This document shows, piece by piece, positions 62,501 through 64,000 of a DNA stretch of 64,000 nt; the first letter of the stretch is position 1, and every line of letters starts with the position of its first letter. Below the pieces are notes generated by a model that did no database searches, was not told the DNA's origin, and saw nothing but the letters and a program-made list of their open reading frames with translations. The position numbers were made by a program, and so were the translations under genes. Origin of the DNA: an uncultured Bacteroidales bacterium (GTDB lineage: Bacteria; Bacteroidota; Bacteroidia; Bacteroidales; Bacteroidaceae); NCBI GenBank assembly GCA_902802265.1, contig CADCLN010000003.1, positions 118,897-182,896 on the forward strand. The letters run 5' to 3'.

Positions 62501-62986
62501 TTTTTGTTCGTTTCCAGAATAGCTATAAATTAGCAGCTTAGTTTCGTAATACCATATACTTATCCCAAACCTGTGCTTAGCTTTTTCGAGAATAGAAAGA
62601 GCTTCGTCATAATATCCGCTAATTACAGATTTCTCAATTTGGTCTCTTATTGAAACATATTCAGATAAAACGTTGTGATGTTTGCTAACAAGAATATACA
62701 GCCAATTAAAGTCTCCAAGAATATTCTCCGAACGAAAGAAATAACTGTTCCCTTCTCCAAGTTCATCAATGTCTTTGGGAAACAAGTTACCCCAAAGTAG
62801 ACTTTTGTAATGAGAAGAAACCTTAAATAATGATTCCAAAGATTGTGAAAGAACAGGGCCTGTGACTTTGTATTTCATCAAAGCAGCTGTTCGAGCACAT
62901 TCTTTCTTGTCTTGTCGAGCATTTAAGAATTGCTGTACTACATGATAAACAGGAACTTCCTTTTGTTTTACAATCTTATGTTTCAT
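59534..62986 (-). CDS. Giant helical-repeat sensor protein with RIRHG motif and divergent GHKL ATPase domain
   Basis: A 1150-residue protein without signal peptide or membrane segments. Residues about 100-600 are TPR-like helices (GYYDEALSILEKAKHRFGI; SAKIAFRNEDYESALNLWQTVL). A distinct block around 797-811 reads YLSTRIRHGVLEG. From about 1035 a HATPase_c (GHKL) fold follows: IHISDMLTIFYNNMFSYSK is the N-box region, FRISLVREGNNVILTFEN the G1 region without the usual DxGxG, and GRSGLVKVNKIIKAEL the G2-like region. The phospho-acceptor His is uncertain (His178-type HIEKW near 982 is a candidate). It leads an operon with two receiver genes. It likely senses a cytoplasmic or phage signal and controls the nucleosidase. 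Confidence 0.8.
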   Translation of the reverse strand: MKHKIVKQKEVPVYHVVQQFLNARQDKKECARTAALMKYKVTGPVLSQSLESLFKVSSHYKSLLWGNLFPKDIDELGEGNSYFFRSENILGDFNWLYILVSKHHNVLSEYVSIRDQIEKSVISGYYDEALSILEKAKHRFGISIWYYETKLLIYSYSGNEQKSLELLTEVNKAKKDAKHGFVTFLLSYLYKRSSKSYSAFAYDSELENKFKLNRTVFQEDRYSYYLFRLNFYKTFESQDLSPVLIMEATNSLIDRYNIFIYLIKAYFAKSEDLLGKNLASALAIKFYRKTNDRLLSSLVAYTNAKYLSIDYFNRDYVEILDLYYKGEYLTCSEKCKLFVINDNSHFDILKIYCRSMISLGKRYTPICSNNDSILNQITHLLYDAMTSSENEDILNSLYQIDKNIYGLGIACGLDYYLSGEYETANKNLKYLSLTCFDPMYCGIYDDVKKKDDYIDSGLSKVGFYSALDYQKKRNSDDVSDSHEIAKYIVDVDSAKIAFRNEDYESALNLWQTVLIENNRVLPIVQCAIDYIFRCFVKLNKKQDAITFYVDYYLKGEAYVSQIMTSDLINSMYHEKYKKGVKNGLDLQLFVFLNATEDEKKSALLERFCNYKDVELVSDLIPELDTEMKNSPEKVELYLFLLASEDILRHMLYITSTKKMLEEQQKISQYLTTLNTSPRIDDYKALNQEIVDTMIVYQNIRKIDESKIYVNQAALMKYEFAEHEGLYNQFRNQFANSGQTNSYYIVNTISDWTDINKDRALIRTKVKFTSKAFIDSACQVFTVIRDKFLFSKFGLKTYLSTRIRHGVLEGVLRSGYDGLHLLLTTVNNKYIPTNYWMKKYGLTQTEHLDLTKMLEKFSIGVNHAIDSFKENALQIKIEDTDKGMFDYRLTPDDMCYATVYSNTKTEDYNHFCMVLMEYMLKMANSSLVNIRKEINDNLKNTLNKLVDNLSQDIQVFAERHFYDELNRAVINARTETIQKIAHIEKWFYLQDAKFDNFSLVKQMQAVWQITSKMYPNIIEDLSFEGFENDVIIKSEYVIHISDMLTIFYNNMFSYSKVESPRPFRISLVREGNNVILTFENNISEHEDSLNAKFKEMLQLESRLQMEGRSGLVKVNKIIKAELGCERNLLEIKAENGKCIASVVLNLKEICI

Positions 62987-63108
62987 TATTTTATAAATTG
63001 ATTATGAGTCTCTACCAACATTGATTACCAATCTAAATATTCTCTTTTCAACGTAAACATTGAATGACAAATTTAGTGCATCGCTTTTTCTTCTTCGCAT
63101 TTTATCTG

Positions 63109-63116
63109 CAAAGATA
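63109..63116 (-). promoter_or_regulatory. -7 element of the sensor-receiver-nucleosidase operon
   Basis: TATCTTTG on the minus strand about 120 bases upstream of the operon's first ATG. No -33 element stands out. Confidence 0.5.
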
Positions 63117-63245
63117 AACAAAAACTTCAATAAACGAAAGAAAATAGATAGTTTTATGTTTTTTTATTTTCATTTATTCAAACAGACAAGATTATTTGAT
63201 CTTTTGATATTAACTGGGAATAGAACGTATACCCGTCTTAATATT

Positions 63246-63282
63246 CAGCCCACACGTCATTGTGACGAATAGGGCTGAGTGG
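63246..63282. repeat. Nested inverted repeat between accessory region and lipoprotein gene
   Basis: CAGCCC and GGGCTG enclose CGTCA-TTG-TGACG. No T run follows on either strand. It lies at the sharp shift from AT-rich accessory DNA to GC-rich DNA and may be a weak terminator of the minus-strand lipoprotein gene. Confidence 0.5.
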
Positions 63283-63314
63283 TTTACGCTATCGAGCGAA
63301 TTTTGATAATGTTT

Positions 63315-63863
63315 TCAGAACCCGGGTTCAGCCGCGCCGCGCTGGTAATTGACCCAGCCGTCGGGGTCTTTGACATAATAGCCTTGGATGCGGAGGGAGG
63401 TGGCATCGGCGTAGGCGAAGGTGAGGGCGCAGGAGTAGGCCATGTAGTCTCGCTCGGCATCGTCGTAGGTGGCGGTCAGTTGAAGGCAGTTGCGCTTCTC
63501 GCCGCTGTTGCCCTCGGGACTCCAGTATCTCAGCTGCCACGTTCCCGTGAACGTGCCGCTCAGTTCCACGTCCTCCCAGTCGGTGTAGCGTTGCTCCCCG
63601 TCGATGGTGACGAGCTTGCGGGTTTGCCACTTGCGCATTCCCGTCAGTGTGCCGTCGGACTGAAACATCAGGCACTCAAAGTAACGCTGCGTGTCGCTGA
63701 TGTTCTCGTAGTGCCATGTGCCGACCATGAGCGGCCGGTACTGCTCATTCAGCTGCACGGTCTTTTCGTGTGCCTCCGGGTCGGCATACCTTGGTTCGTC
63801 GCTGCCGCAAGAGGCGAATGCGAGGGCGACAATCAGGAGGAAGAGAAGTTTTGCTTGTTTCAT
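63315..63863 (-). CDS. Lipocalin-like lipoprotein encoded after an ABC ATPase
   Basis: A 182-residue lipoprotein: MKQAKLLFLLIVALAFASCGSDEP, lipobox with Cys19. The body alternates strands (LMVGTWHYENISD, YFECLMFQSDGTLTGM, GTFTGTWQLRYW, NCLQLTATYDD) in the pattern of lipocalin-like domains common in Bacteroidales. Its ATG overlaps the stop of the upstream ABC transporter ATPase gene by four bases, so it is probably part of that export system. GC content is much higher than in the sensor operon. The ligand is unknown. Confidence 0.75.
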   Translation of the reverse strand: MKQAKLLFLLIVALAFASCGSDEPRYADPEAHEKTVQLNEQYRPLMVGTWHYENISDTQRYFECLMFQSDGTLTGMRKWQTRKLVTIDGEQRYTDWEDVELSGTFTGTWQLRYWSPEGNSGEKRNCLQLTATYDDAERDYMAYSCALTFAYADATSLRIQGYYVKDPDGWVNYQRGAAEPGF

Positions 63864-64000
63864 TTCGCTTTTATGGACACAGGTGAAAGGAATTCTTCAA
63901 AAATATAATGCTCAATAGACTCTGCTGACATACCTGAGAAATCAGCCACGACTTTGCCTTTGTGAATATACGTAATCTCATCGCATATATCAGATATTGC
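63860..64000 (-). CDS. ABC transporter ATP-binding protein, C-terminal end only
   Basis: The minus strand is open from the window edge to a stop at 63860. The 46 visible residues read AISDICDEITYIHKGKVVAD and then FSGMSAESIEHYIFEEFL. The ICDEITYIHKGKVV stretch is the typical strand after the H-loop of ABC ATPases of the ABC-2 drug/export type. The Walker and signature motifs lie outside the window. The stop overlaps the lipoprotein start by four bases. Confidence 0.7.
   Translation of the reverse strand, partial: AISDICDEITYIHKGKVVADFSGMSAESIEHYIFEEFLSPVSIKAK

Noticed and set aside
63246-63282. Nested inverted repeat at the composition shift, considered as an attachment site of a mobile island
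   Set aside because: No integrase, tRNA gene or matching direct repeat at the other boundary was found, so only a repeat is reported.

Overview
The window looks like a chromosomal segment of a member of the Bacteroidales, most likely Prevotella or a close relative. The grounds are: promoters of the Bacteroidota type (a TTG/TTTG element, about 20 bp, then TAnnTTTG) before many genes; a BspA-type leucine-rich repeat protein; C10, C69 and C1B peptidases; dockerin-like C-termini; TonB-dependent uptake; and several secreted proteins with type IX secretion-like tails. The genus is inferred from this gene content, not from a marker comparison. No rRNA, tRNA or CRISPR array was recognised.

Layout. 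1-6.7 kb: partial TonB-dependent receptor, secreted C1B peptidase, then pepT, a RNase D-like exonuclease and an RlmI-like methyltransferase. 6.7-10.6 kb: a short orphan transcript, an AraC-type regulator with a direct-repeat operator, and a remnant of a Mu-like prophage (portal tail, gpF-like head protein with a toxin-like tail, gpG-like protein, a 59-residue protein). 10.6-24.2 kb: a seven-repeat dockerin protein, a phosphoesterase, a RidA-family protein, an orphan transcript, nagB, a clpB lacking the N-domain, a decayed toxin-antitoxin locus, a probable pseudoprotease of family S41, rlmH and a GH10-like lipoprotein. 24.3-29.8 kb: cstA, a small membrane protein, an outer-membrane barrel, nadC, a helix-hairpin-helix protein and a C69 dipeptidase, all on the plus strand. 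29.9-34.4 kb: an MvaI/BcnI-like restriction-modification pair, and an ECF sigma operon. 34.4-42 kb: intergenic repeats, a C10 peptidase, a BspA-like protein, lepA. 42-51 kb: a structured RNA candidate, an AT-rich secreted two-gene unit, a frameshifted PAP2 protein, a TPR protein and gyrA. 51-63 kb: an accessory minus-strand region. 63.3-64 kb: a lipoprotein behind the end of an ABC transporter ATPase gene.

The strongest candidate for a little-described system is at 57.8-63.0 kb. Three AT-rich genes with two 4-base overlaps encode a 1150-residue helical-repeat protein with a divergent GHKL ATPase tail, a stand-alone receiver, and a receiver fused to a nucleoside phosphorylase/nucleosidase. This looks like a phosphorelay whose output is a nucleotide-degrading enzyme, which suggests a stress or phage-defence role (inference). 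Next to it are two fusion proteins sharing a macro-like FVFGSN domain, one joined to a von Willebrand A domain and one to a DUF1810-like domain.

A second theme is intergenic structure. Three loci carry palindrome arrays with exact 21- or 22-bp periods but unrelated sequences. Two dispersed hairpin elements and a 145-bp tandem element have GC-rich ends around AT-rich complementary arms. Several genes have the promoter -7 element only 4-10 bases from the start codon, implying leaderless or nearly leaderless mRNAs.
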